Below, piece after piece: positions 47,163 through 55,916 of a DNA stretch of 64,000 nt. The notes beneath the pieces were generated by a model. It made no database searches. It was not told the origin of the DNA and saw only the letters and a list, made by a program, of their open reading frames with translations. The stretch's first letter is position 1. Each line of letters starts with the position of its first letter. Origin of the DNA: SKVR01 sp046291875 (GTDB taxonomy: Bacteria; Bacteroidota; Bacteroidia; Bacteroidales; UBA7960); NCBI GenBank assembly GCA_046291875.1, contig JBKBSF010000010.1:68134-132133 (forward strand), given 5' to 3'. Both the position numbers and the translations under genes were made by a program.

Positions 47163-47600
47163 ATGAAAGGAATGTCGGTCATTGTAAGAAAAGTATCACA
47201 GCTGCTGAGTGCAATGATATTCGTTTTTGGGATGTATATCATCACCCACGGGCACATTATGCCCGGGGGAGGGTTCACAGGAGGTGTTTTACTGGCATGT
47301 GCCTTTATCGTTATCATACTTGCCCGGGGGCACGATTATTTGCAATTAACCCGCAAGCGCGAAACAACATCCCTGTTTGAGAGCCTTTCGGCCTTATTGA
47401 TCCTGTTACTTGCATTCAGCGGACTGTTTGCCGGGTCTATGTTTTTCTTCAATAACTGGCTGCCCAAAGGTGAACCGGGTCAGTTGCTAAGTGCAGGTGC
47501 TATACCCATCTACAGTTTGCTCATCGGTATAAAGGTTGCCGCCACCCTGTTTACCATTTTTCTTGCTCTCACCATTTACAAAGAGGAGGTATCCCAATGA
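47163..47600 (+). CDS. mnhB: Mrp antiporter subunit B
   Basis: 145 residues, four helices. The MnhB signature is clear: FGMYIITHGHIMPGGGFTGG. It starts 19 bases after the MbhD/E gene and overlaps the next gene by 4 bases (ATGA), typical of coupled translation. Confidence 0.9.
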   Translation: MKGMSVIVRKVSQLLSAMIFVFGMYIITHGHIMPGGGFTGGVLLACAFIVIILARGHDYLQLTRKRETTSLFESLSALLILLLAFSGLFAGSMFFFNNWLPKGEPGQLLSAGAIPIYSLLIGIKVAATLFTIFLALTIYKEEVSQ

Positions 47601-47941
47601 CATTGTATATACTGTGCTTTATTTTGTTTCTTACGGGGTTGTATGGCATTCTGATCAGCCGCAATATCATCAAGATCGTTATTTCCCTTACCATTGTCGA
47701 GTTCAGCATTTTCCTGATGCTCATTCTTGTGGGGTATATCTCCGAGGGTACGGCACCTGTTATTTTTGATCCGGAGCTGTTGTCCCAAAGAATTGTGGTG
47801 GATCCCCTGCCACAGACCATGGTGCTTACGGCAATTGTTATTGCACTGGCTACCAATTCCATGATCCTGACCATGGCCATAAGACTGTATAAAAAGTACG
47901 GAACCTTCGATATTCATGAGATAAGCAAACTGAGAGGATAA
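47597..47941 (+). CDS. mnhC: Mrp antiporter subunit C (NuoK-like)
   Basis: 114 residues, three helices. GLYGILISRNIIKIVISLTIVEFSIFL and the TAIVIALATNSMILTMAIRLYKKYG region are typical of MnhC/NuoK. It forms the bundle next to subunit D. Overlaps mnhB by 4 bases and ends 4 bases before the next gene. Confidence 0.9.
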   Translation: MTLYILCFILFLTGLYGILISRNIIKIVISLTIVEFSIFLMLILVGYISEGTAPVIFDPELLSQRIVVDPLPQTMVLTAIVIALATNSMILTMAIRLYKKYGTFDIHEISKLRG

Positions 47942-47945
47942 TCCC

Positions 47946-49481
47946 ATGGAAGACAAAGCACTTATTCTTTTCTTTTTTCTCCCCTTCCTGGGTGCTTTTG
48001 TCATCCCTATCCTTGAGCTGTTTTCTCAAGGGATAAAGCCCATTGTAACTGCCATCATCACCCTGGTTTTGATGGTTCTGTCGGTAGGATTAATTGCTGC
48101 CGGTCCGCAGACCACCACTTATGTGCTGGGTGGATGGTACCCGGTGGACAACATCCCCATTGGCATACACCTGGTTTGTGATGGTTTGAGCAGGTTTATG
48201 CTTCTGATTGTAAACATGATGGCGTTCTTTTGTGCAATTTACGCCATTTCCTACATGAAGAAGTTTACCGGCCAGAAGTATTTCTATACCTTGTTCTGTC
48301 TGCAATTGGCCGGGCTCAACGGGGTGGTGTTGTCGGGTGATATGTTCAACCTGTTTGTTTTTATGGAAGTAACGGCCAAAGCTTCTTACGCCCTTGTGGC
48401 TTTTGGCGTAAGGAAGACAGAGATAGAAGCTTCATTCAAATACCAGGTTATGGGTGGACTGGCATCTCTTTTCATCCTCTTTGCCATTACCATGCTTTAC
48501 TGGCTTACTTCTACCCTCAACATGGCCGATATGTCGCAGGTGATCAGGGAGGCTGATATACCCAATGCCGGTTTGTTGAGGTTTATTCAGCTTTTCCTTT
48601 TGGCGGGCATTGGCATCAAAGCTGCCATGATCCCCTTTCATGCCTGGTTGCCCGATGCCCATTCTTCGGCTCCGTCGCCCGTCTCTGCTATGCTTTCCGG
48701 GGTGGTCATAAAGGTGCTCGGGATGTATGTGGTGATGCGTTTGTTTTTCAATGTATTCGAACCGGACGCATTCCTTTCTCTGGTTTTTGCAGTGATAGGG
48801 GGTATTTCCATGACTGCCGGGGTGTTCCTTGCCATTGGTGCCTGGAATCTGAAACGGCTGCTGGCCTATCACAGTATCAGCCAGATGGGGTATGTGATGC
48901 TGGGGATAGGAATAGGGATGGGAGTGATGGCATCGGGTGGAGAAGCTGCCGCTGTGACACTTACCCTTACCGGTGCCTTGTTTCACATGATCAACCATGC
49001 GGTATTCAAAGGGTTGCTGTTTCTTTCTGCCGGATCCATCGAATACTCAACCGGTACTGTAGACCTCAAACAAATGGGTGGGCTGTCACGACGCATGCCG
49101 GTAACCATGGCTACATCCTTCGTGGCTTCCATGGCCATTGCCGGTATTCCCCCGTTCAATGGTTTTTTCAGTAAGTTTGCCATCGTGATGGCCGGCATAC
49201 AGGGCGGATACTACATCAGGTCAGTACTGGGGATTGTGGTGGGAGTGGTTACCCTGGCTTCCTTTGTGAAGTTCCAGCGTTATGCATTCCTGGGCAAACC
49301 CGTTATCCAAACTAATGTAAGTGAGTCCCCATGGTTGATGCAAATCTCAATGATCTTACTGGCAGTTCTGTGCATTGCTTTGAGCTTTTTTATTTTTCCC
49401 GAGATAAGAACGATCGTACTGGATCCGGCGGTAAATACACTGCTGGAGACTACAGGATATGAAAAGTATGTTTTACCATAG
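47946..49481 (+). CDS. mnhD: Mrp antiporter subunit D (NuoN/NuoM-like)
   Basis: 511 residues, 14 helices. The TM5 glutamate is present (FMEVTAKASYAL, Glu141), as is the TM7 lysine (GIGIKAAMIPFHAWLPDAHS), and later GYVMLGIGIG and FSKFAIV segments of the proton-conducting family. With both key residues kept, this is the better candidate of the two large subunits for the proton channel. Confidence 0.92.
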   Translation: MEDKALILFFFLPFLGAFVIPILELFSQGIKPIVTAIITLVLMVLSVGLIAAGPQTTTYVLGGWYPVDNIPIGIHLVCDGLSRFMLLIVNMMAFFCAIYAISYMKKFTGQKYFYTLFCLQLAGLNGVVLSGDMFNLFVFMEVTAKASYALVAFGVRKTEIEASFKYQVMGGLASLFILFAITMLYWLTSTLNMADMSQVIREADIPNAGLLRFIQLFLLAGIGIKAAMIPFHAWLPDAHSSAPSPVSAMLSGVVIKVLGMYVVMRLFFNVFEPDAFLSLVFAVIGGISMTAGVFLAIGAWNLKRLLAYHSISQMGYVMLGIGIGMGVMASGGEAAAVTLTLTGALFHMINHAVFKGLLFLSAGSIEYSTGTVDLKQMGGLSRRMPVTMATSFVASMAIAGIPPFNGFFSKFAIVMAGIQGGYYIRSVLGIVVGVVTLASFVKFQRYAFLGKPVIQTNVSESPWLMQISMILLAVLCIALSFFIFPEIRTIVLDPAVNTLLETTGYEKYVLP

Positions 49482-49571
49482 CATGAGATATGATCGGATT
49501 ATTTACTTTCAACAACAGTTTTCAGTGGGCTTCCGGGTCCGCTGTTTTCCTGACTTAATGAACCAAATTCA

Positions 49572-50057
49572 ATGAAGCATTTATCCTTATTTATACTATC
49601 ATACCTGTTCTGGTTGCTGCTTACCTGGTCTGTGAACCCGGTTTCTCTGCTAGTGGGTTTGGTGGTAGCCGGGCTGACTACTCTTTTATTTGGAAAGCAT
49701 TTTTATACATCCACTTTTAAGTTCTTCCAGCTCTGGAGGTATCTGATGCTGGTGCCTTTCCTGGCCATCTTTACCTGGGAATGCATCAAGGCAAACTTCG
49801 ATGTTGCCTGGCGTGTGGTGCAGTATAAAATCCCCATAAAGCCAGCCATCATCAAAATGCCACTCATGGTAAAAACCGACCTTGCCCGCGCTGTTCTTTC
49901 CTGTGCACTCACCATGACCCCGGGCACCATTGTGCTCGATATTGAGGACGACTATATGTACGTTCACTGGATCTATATCGACGATAAGGATCCTCTCACT
50001 TATGCTCTCAATAAGGTTAACCGTTTTGAAAAATACATCAAAATAATCTTTGACTGA
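49572..50057 (+). CDS. mnhE: Mrp antiporter subunit E
   Basis: 161 residues. Two N-terminal helices (LFILSYLFWLLLTWSVNPVS and PVSLLVGLVVAGLTTLLFGK), one further segment, and the conserved cytoplasmic part (VKTDLARAVLSCALTMTPGT, then VLDIEDD, HWIYIDD). The gap to mnhD is 90 bases, the largest in the operon, with no clear terminator in it. Confidence 0.9.
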   Translation: MKHLSLFILSYLFWLLLTWSVNPVSLLVGLVVAGLTTLLFGKHFYTSTFKFFQLWRYLMLVPFLAIFTWECIKANFDVAWRVVQYKIPIKPAIIKMPLMVKTDLARAVLSCALTMTPGTIVLDIEDDYMYVHWIYIDDKDPLTYALNKVNRFEKYIKIIFD

Positions 50058-50059
50058 CT

Positions 50060-50317
50060 ATGCTGCAATATCTTCTTTACATCCAGATAGCCCTGCTTGT
50101 GTTTCCTCTGTACAGGATCATTGTGGGCCCTACCATTGCCGACAGGATACTTGGCATCGAAAAGTTCGGCATACTGGTAACTGCCATTGGTGTGATCGTG
50201 ATACTGATCACGGATCAATCCTGGATGATTGACATTGTTATAGCCTGGACCATACTGAGTTTTATAAGCACTCTTACCCTGGCAAAGTACCTTGAAAACA
50301 AGAAACTAAATGACTGA
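50060..50317 (+). CDS. mnhF: Mrp antiporter subunit F
   Basis: 85 residues, three helices. FPLYRIIVGPTIADRILGIEKFG is the MnhF signature. It starts 2 bases after the mnhE stop and overlaps mnhG by 8 bases. Confidence 0.92.
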   Translation: MLQYLLYIQIALLVFPLYRIIVGPTIADRILGIEKFGILVTAIGVIVILITDQSWMIDIVIAWTILSFISTLTLAKYLENKKLND

Positions 50318-50663
50318 AATTATCAGCAACATATTCATTGCCGTTGGCACACTGTTCAATCTGCTGAGTTGTATCGGACTGATCAGGCTTCCGGACACCT
50401 ATAACCGCCTGCAGGCCAGCACCAAGGCCCTTACCCTGGGTTTGTGCAGTATATTGCTGGGGGTAACCATCCGCTATGGTTTTACCGGGATTGGCATAAA
50501 AGCGATCCTGGCCATTGTGGTGATATTCTTCACGGCTACTGTTTCGGCCCATGCATTGGCAAGGGGGACGCATCGTTTCGGGATCAGGCCCGGAGATGAA
50601 ACCATCCGTGATGATTACAGGGAGAAGAACAACAGCCCAAAAGATGAGAAAGCCCGGGATTGA
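50310..50663 (+). CDS. mnhG: Mrp antiporter subunit G
   Basis: 117 residues, three helices. FIAVGTLFNLLSCIGLIRLPDTYNRLQASTKALTLG is typical of MnhG. The C-terminal tail is hydrophilic. Last gene of the operon; the sfsA gene on the other strand ends 20 bases further on, with no clear terminator between. Confidence 0.92.
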   Translation: MTEIISNIFIAVGTLFNLLSCIGLIRLPDTYNRLQASTKALTLGLCSILLGVTIRYGFTGIGIKAILAIVVIFFTATVSAHALARGTHRFGIRPGDETIRDDYREKNNSPKDEKARD

Positions 50664-50683
50664 GTGGATTGGCTTATCAGCGC

Positions 50684-51376
50684 CTATAAAACGAAGGGAA
50701 GTATTTTTTCAAACCTTATCTCCTCTGGTGTCACTTTCACCTGTACAGGGATGATCTCTACTCCTTGGGCATGAGCTTCTCTTAGATACTTGCCGTAAAC
50801 TGGGTCAATGGCATCAGCGGGGGCAAAAGATTCTACATCCATCCGTTGAATAACATAAAGCATTACCGCCCGCACGCCTTTGGCTTTTAGCTCCATGAGG
50901 GTTTGCAGATGTTTTTGCCCGCGTGTGGTTACCGCATCGGGAAAAAGGGCCTGTGAGCCTTCCTTTAGGGTAACATTCTTTACTTCTATGAAACAACTTT
51001 CTTGTGCATTCCGGGCCAGAATATCCAACCGGCTGTCGCCATATTTTACCTCTCTGCGGATCTCTGTGTACCCTTCCAGGCCTGGGACGGCTTGCTGTTG
51101 CATCCATTGAAATACCAGCTGGTTGGGCGTAGATGTATTGATCCCCACCCAACTGCCATTGATTTTGATCATTTCCCAGGTGAACCGCGTTTTGCGTTTG
51201 GGGTCAGTTACGGGCGAGAGAAAGACTTCTGCTCCCTCTTCCAGACAACTTTTCATGCTTCCTGAATTGGTACAGTGGGCCACAATGGTTTCACCGCTCT
51301 CCAGCAGCACATCAGCCAGAAAGCGTTTATAGCGCCGGATAAGACGTCCGGGTACAAGGGGGAGGGGGTAGGTCAT
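50684..51376 (-). CDS. sfsA: DNA/RNA nuclease-like SfsA family protein
   Basis: 230 residues from the ATG at 51376; 30 codons upstream are open but proline-rich and not typical. SfsA features: GRLIRRYKRFLADV (OB-like N-terminal domain), AHCTNSGSMKSCLEEGAEVFLS, and the nuclease-like core YGDSRLDIL (Asp), CFIEVKNVTLK (Glu and Lys) and FPDAVTTRGQKHL. Named for a sugar-fermentation phenotype in E. coli; the conserved PD-(D/E)XK-like residues indicate a nuclease. It follows the S9 peptidase gene on the same strand. Confidence 0.92.
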   Translation of the reverse strand: MTYPLPLVPGRLIRRYKRFLADVLLESGETIVAHCTNSGSMKSCLEEGAEVFLSPVTDPKRKTRFTWEMIKINGSWVGINTSTPNQLVFQWMQQQAVPGLEGYTEIRREVKYGDSRLDILARNAQESCFIEVKNVTLKEGSQALFPDAVTTRGQKHLQTLMELKAKGVRAVMLYVIQRMDVESFAPADAIDPVYGKYLREAHAQGVEIIPVQVKVTPEEIRFEKILPFVL

Positions 51377-51425
51377 AACAGGGGGTTTGGGTTTTAGCTT
51401 CGCTGAGCTCGCATTCGGCTCGGTT

Positions 51426-51469
51426 GGGGTATGGGGTATGGGGTTGGATAGTGTCCTTAACCCCATACC
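51426..51469. repeat. G-rich tract with 11-bp inverted repeat
   Basis: Three GGGG runs spaced by TAT (51426-51443), then an inverted repeat GGTATGGGGTT (51435-51445) with AACCCCATACC (51459-51469). It lies between the S9 peptidase stop and sfsA. No T-run is next to it. Confidence 0.6.
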
Positions 51470-51485
51470 TCAAACCTTACATTCT

Positions 51486-53903
51486 CTAATTCTTGTTTTT
51501 TACATACCTGTCGAGCCACTGGAGCCACTCCCAGTGCATGTGCAGGGCCGACTCCCGGGCCTGGTAACCGTGTCCTTCGTGGGGAAGCATCACCAGGCGG
51601 GTAATGGCGCCATGTCCGCGCAAGGCATCATACAACCTCTCGCTTTGCATGGGGAAGGTGCCTGAATTGTTGTCGTCGGCACCATGGATGATCAGCAGTG
51701 GGGTCTTGATCTGATTGGCAAAGGTAAAGGGCGACATTCTCATGTACACATCAGGGGCATCCCAGAATGTACGTTCCTCCGACTGAAAGCCAAAAGGTGT
51801 GAGGGTGCGGTTGAATGCTCCACTGCGTGCTATACCGGCTGCAAACAGATCGGAATGTGCCAGCAGGTTGGCTGTCATGAAAGCACCATAGGAATGGCCC
51901 GATACCGCCACTCTTTTCGGATCGGTAACACCCATCTCCACCAGTTTGTCGATGGCGGCCTTTGCACTGGCTACCAGTTGTTCTACAAAAGTATCGTTGG
52001 GCTCTTTGTCGCCTTCTCCCACAATGGGAAAACTGGCGTTGTTCAAAACCGCATAGCCTTGTGTGGCAAGCAAAACAGGCGATGTGGCGCCCACCCTGGT
52101 ATACATATAAGGCGATCCGGTAACCTGGCCTGCGGCATCGGCACTCTTAAACTCCTGTGGATATGCCCATAGCAAAGTAGGCAGCGGACCATCGGTTTCC
52201 CTGTTGTATCCGGCCGGCAGAAACAAGGTGCCGTTGAGGGGTATGCCATCTTCGCGGGTGTAATGGATCATTTCGCTCTGTAAGCCTCTGAGGCCTTCAA
52301 AAGGATCGGGCAGTTGTGTTATCTGGGTGATGCGGTTGCGACGCAGATCGCGGATAAAGAAATTGGGATGTACATCATTGGACTCGCGGCGGGTGATCAC
52401 CAGTCCGCGGTTTACGTCGATGATCTCTACGGGCAGTTCGTACCATGGAGCTTCAGAGCGCCACAGGCGGCGGGTTTGTCGGGTGCGGATGTCAAACTCA
52501 TCCACAAAGGGGCGATTGCCCTCGGGGGATGCGCCTTGTCCGAAAAGATATAGTTTGCGACCCCTGTCGCCAAAGAGCAAAACACTCTGGCCTTGTGCAT
52601 TGACAGTGGTCTGGAAACGGCCCGGATCGTTGTACCGGTCCTCTGTGCTGCGATCCAGCAGAATATCACGTTGCGCATCGGCCTGGTTGGGGTTGAAAAC
52701 ACTGGTAATGCTGCGGCGGGTGCGAAACCACGATTCGCTGATCAGCGCAAAATCGTCTCTACCCCAGGTGATGCCTGCAAAACGCAATTCTGTTTTTATG
52801 CTCGGAGTGGGCTGTGCGGTGAACGGGGCTGCCAGGAAAAACACCTGGTCGCGGTAGGGTACATCTATGGCCGGATCGCCGCCATCCAGCGCTTCTACCC
52901 AGAAAAGGGTGGCTGGGGCATCATTACGCCATTGTGCGCTTCGCCTTCCGGTGCGGGTAGCTCCAAAGCCCTGGGGCAGGTCGTCGCTCACGCCCACCTC
53001 TTCTACCAGGTAAACCCGGTTTCCATTCAGGTCGATGACCTCCATGGTTTGTGCAAACCGGTTGAAGGGAACAATATAGGAATAAGGCCTGTGGATGGTA
53101 TTGGTCAGGATGTACTGCCCGTTGGGAGAAAGACTGAAGAACCAGATAACGGCAGGGTTGCCAATCTTCTGCTCATGGCCAGAAAGGTCAGTTTTCATGA
53201 GCTGGGCAGTAGCATAATAATCGAAGAGCTCTTCATCGTGGGCATCGCGCAGCATATCCTGGAAAGTACGCACCGCTGCCCTTCTGCCCAGGTTTTCCTG
53301 TACAACGGGTGCTTGCGCTACCAGAGGCCGTGCAGGTACTTCACCACGGTATTCAGGTACAGCAGTAAAAAATAAGCTTCTGCTGTCGGGGCTCCAGCTG
53401 TAGGCATTGCCCATTACATTGCTGATGGCTTGATGGCTGATCTTACGAGCAGAAGCAGTGGCAATCTCTGCTACCCATAACTCAATTTTATCGGCAGTGG
53501 TATGGGTAAATGCCAGAAACCGGGAGTCGGGGCTCCAACGCAAATTGCTGATGCGCGGGTTTTTGGGCAGTCCCTCCACATCACGTGGGTTCTCTCCGCG
53601 AATATTGGTAAACGAAATGGAGTACCCGAAAGAGGCACGGCTGGGCCCATTGTTGGCCGGATCGATACGTAAGCCCCCCAGGCGCAGTTCTTCCCGGGCA
53701 AGATCTTCCAGCAAGGGCAGGCCCGGGTTGCCAATAAAAGCAATGGTGCTGTTGTCGGGCGAGATGGTTGTGGATGGGGTGCCAGGTGCATCTAAAATGT
53801 TGATAATTTCCTGCGGGGGCAGCTGATAGCCTGCCAGCTCCTGGGCCTGCGCAGTAAAGCCAAGCAACGCAAGGAAAATGATTATGCAGCTAATGTTTTT
53901 CAT
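51486..53903 (-). CDS. Secreted S9-family (prolyl oligopeptidase-like) serine peptidase
   Basis: 805 residues. Signal peptide ending GFTAQAQ. A seven-bladed-propeller-type N-terminal part (repeated strands such as LRWSPDSRFLAFTH and YSWSPDSRSLFFTA), then an alpha/beta-hydrolase domain from about residue 540. The catalytic residues are Ser in SGHSYGAFM, Asp in HGADDNNSGT and His in PHEGHGY. The family cleaves short peptides, often after Pro or to release dipeptides; this fits an organism that also exports two endoproteases. Probably periplasmic. Confidence 0.93.
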   Translation of the reverse strand: MKNISCIIIFLALLGFTAQAQELAGYQLPPQEIINILDAPGTPSTTISPDNSTIAFIGNPGLPLLEDLAREELRLGGLRIDPANNGPSRASFGYSISFTNIRGENPRDVEGLPKNPRISNLRWSPDSRFLAFTHTTADKIELWVAEIATASARKISHQAISNVMGNAYSWSPDSRSLFFTAVPEYRGEVPARPLVAQAPVVQENLGRRAAVRTFQDMLRDAHDEELFDYYATAQLMKTDLSGHEQKIGNPAVIWFFSLSPNGQYILTNTIHRPYSYIVPFNRFAQTMEVIDLNGNRVYLVEEVGVSDDLPQGFGATRTGRRSAQWRNDAPATLFWVEALDGGDPAIDVPYRDQVFFLAAPFTAQPTPSIKTELRFAGITWGRDDFALISESWFRTRRSITSVFNPNQADAQRDILLDRSTEDRYNDPGRFQTTVNAQGQSVLLFGDRGRKLYLFGQGASPEGNRPFVDEFDIRTRQTRRLWRSEAPWYELPVEIIDVNRGLVITRRESNDVHPNFFIRDLRRNRITQITQLPDPFEGLRGLQSEMIHYTREDGIPLNGTLFLPAGYNRETDGPLPTLLWAYPQEFKSADAAGQVTGSPYMYTRVGATSPVLLATQGYAVLNNASFPIVGEGDKEPNDTFVEQLVASAKAAIDKLVEMGVTDPKRVAVSGHSYGAFMTANLLAHSDLFAAGIARSGAFNRTLTPFGFQSEERTFWDAPDVYMRMSPFTFANQIKTPLLIIHGADDNNSGTFPMQSERLYDALRGHGAITRLVMLPHEGHGYQARESALHMHWEWLQWLDRYVKNKN

Positions 53904-54194
53904 TATAATGTTTTAGTTGATGATGGAATGAGATAAAGCGTATTGTCTTGTTTTAATCGTATAAAAATATAACACCCCTCTCAAAGGGAGTGTTTTTGGA
54001 AGCAGAGGGTAAATCCTTTTAGCTTTTTTTGTGAAAAGGAGCTCTTGCTTAGAATGGTTCCAATTTAGCATCGTATAGGAAAGTTTTCTTCCTGAATCGA
54101 TAAAGATTTGTTAATTTGCGGGCTGATTGCTGCATTCACCCTGCAGCTGGATCACCCTTTATCCTTTTTATCAACACAAACTAATTCATATAAA

Positions 54195-55529
54195 ATGCGT
54201 GAAGATACACCCATAGATTTTAATGAAGTACAGAAACAAATTGCCCAGTTGGGGCTTTCGTCCGTAGGCCGGGCCTCCATTCGTGAGATCAAGCGACTGA
54301 TCGACAATGTGGAGGAAGCGACCGGCCAGAAGTATGTTCGTATGGAGATGGGTATCCCCGGATTGCCCCCTTCCACCATCGGCGTGGAGGCAGAAATTGA
54401 GGCCCTGCGCAAAGGGGTTGCGGCCATCTATCCCGATATTGACGGGATAAAGCCGCTGAAAGCCGAGATTTCCCGCTTTGTGAAGCTTTTTATGAATGCC
54501 GATGTGCAGGCCCGCTGTTGTATCCCCACCGTAGGAAGCATGCAGGGAAGCTTCGCCTCGTTTATGACCCTGACCCGCATGTATCCCGAAAAGGATACCA
54601 TCCTGTTCCTCGACCCCGGTTTTCCGGTGCATAAGCAGCAATGCCGTGTGCAGGGAATTCCTTTCGATAGTTTTGATGTATACAACTATCGGGGCGAAAA
54701 GCTTCGCGAAAAGCTGGAAAGCCATCTGCAGAAAGGCAATGTGGCCGGTATGCTGTATTCCAATCCCAACAACCCCTCCTGGATTTGCTTTACCGATACC
54801 GAGCTGAAGATCATTGGTGAGCTGGCCACAAAATACAATGTGGTGGTGATGGAAGACCTGGCTTACTTCGGGATGGATTTCCGGCAGGATTTTTCAAAAC
54901 CTGGTGCAGCGCCCTATCAGCCTTCAGTAACGCAGTACACCGACAACTACATCCTGTTTATCTCCAGCTCAAAACTGTTCAGCTATGCAGGGCAACGGAT
55001 CGGTATGATGGTGATCAGCGACAAGCTGTTCGACACCCAGGCGGAAGGGTTGTGCCGGTACTACAATTCCGATATCTTCGGGCGGGCCATGATTTTCGGC
55101 ACTGTGTATGCCCTCAGCTCCGGCACCTCCCATGCAGCCCAGTACGCATTGCTGGCCATGCTCAAAGCAGCCAACAACGGGGAATTCAATTTCTGGGAGC
55201 CTGTGAAAGAGTACGGCGAGAAAGCTAAGATCATGAAAAAGCTCTTTACCGACAACGGCTTTAAGATCGTTTACGATAAGGATGAAGACCAGCCCCTGGC
55301 CGATGGTTTTTTCTTTACCATCTCCTATCCGGGTATGACCGGCGAGGAACTCATTGAGAAATTTGTATTCTACGGCATCAGTGCCATCTCACTTTCCATT
55401 ACCGGCAGTGAACGCACCGAAGGACTTCGTGCCTGCACCTCCCTGGTGCGCCGCGAGCAGTTCCCCGAACTGGAGTATCGCCTGAAGAAGTTTCATGAGC
55501 ATTACCCGGTGAATGAACCAGTCCGGTAA
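54195..55529 (+). CDS. Class I/II PLP-dependent aminotransferase
   Basis: 444 residues from the ATG at 54195; upstream codons to 54108 are open but hydrophobic and not typical. MEMGIPGLPPS, the YSNPNNPSW motif (Asn contacts PLP), VVMEDLAYFGMD (Asp and Tyr), and SSSKLFSYAGQRIGMM, with Lys as PLP-binding residue, place it in fold type I. The sequence does not allow a substrate assignment. The gene stands alone, with a terminator right after it. Confidence 0.9.
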   Translation: MREDTPIDFNEVQKQIAQLGLSSVGRASIREIKRLIDNVEEATGQKYVRMEMGIPGLPPSTIGVEAEIEALRKGVAAIYPDIDGIKPLKAEISRFVKLFMNADVQARCCIPTVGSMQGSFASFMTLTRMYPEKDTILFLDPGFPVHKQQCRVQGIPFDSFDVYNYRGEKLREKLESHLQKGNVAGMLYSNPNNPSWICFTDTELKIIGELATKYNVVVMEDLAYFGMDFRQDFSKPGAAPYQPSVTQYTDNYILFISSSKLFSYAGQRIGMMVISDKLFDTQAEGLCRYYNSDIFGRAMIFGTVYALSSGTSHAAQYALLAMLKAANNGEFNFWEPVKEYGEKAKIMKKLFTDNGFKIVYDKDEDQPLADGFFFTISYPGMTGEELIEKFVFYGISAISLSITGSERTEGLRACTSLVRREQFPELEYRLKKFHEHYPVNEPVR

Positions 55530-55545
55530 CCGGAGACCTGAAAAT

Positions 55546-55576
55546 AAAAAAGGATTGCTTTTGCAATCCTTTTTTC
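55546..55576 (+). terminator. Intrinsic terminator after the aminotransferase gene
   Basis: AAGGATTGC and GCAATCCTT around a TTTT loop, flanked by A residues on the left and T residues on the right; may work in both directions. Confidence 0.92.
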
Positions 55577-55916
55577 GTTCCTGTTGTTTCTCTGCTTTTT
55601 ATAAGGAGGGAGAGATTTTTGATCCTTTCAACGGTATGCCTCCTGTATCCCCGATTTATTTTGTCCCAATGCAAAATTAAAAAGCTCTCCGGGATTACCT
55701 GTCTGCAAGTTGCTTCAAGTATAAATGCCATGTAATCAGTATTGTGCGGAATTGCTTTAAGTGGAGTACCCACGCTCTCAATCTCAGATCTTAATTCAGA
55801 GGTAGCTACCCATCACTCACCTTCAGGCAAAATCCCTTATTTTTGCAAAACCCTAAACCCTACGTTAAACTTACCTCTCACCCCATCCCCCACAGCCCAC
55901 AACTCATACGCCACCC
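55577..55916. other. Intergenic region upstream of uvrC
   Basis: About 340 bases without a gene. It holds the TATTTTTG element at 55838-55845 and a C-rich low-complexity stretch just before the uvrC start. Confidence 0.5.
55838..55845 (+). promoter_or_regulatory. Candidate -7 element for uvrC
   Basis: TATTTTTG matches TAnnTTTG, giving a leader of about 65 nt. The -33 box is not recognisable. Confidence 0.5.

Noticed and set aside
53971..53994. Hairpin AACACCCCT/AGGGAGTGTT followed by T residues
   Set aside because: No plus-strand gene ends upstream of it; it lies in the promoter region of the minus-strand S9 peptidase gene, so a terminator role is doubtful.
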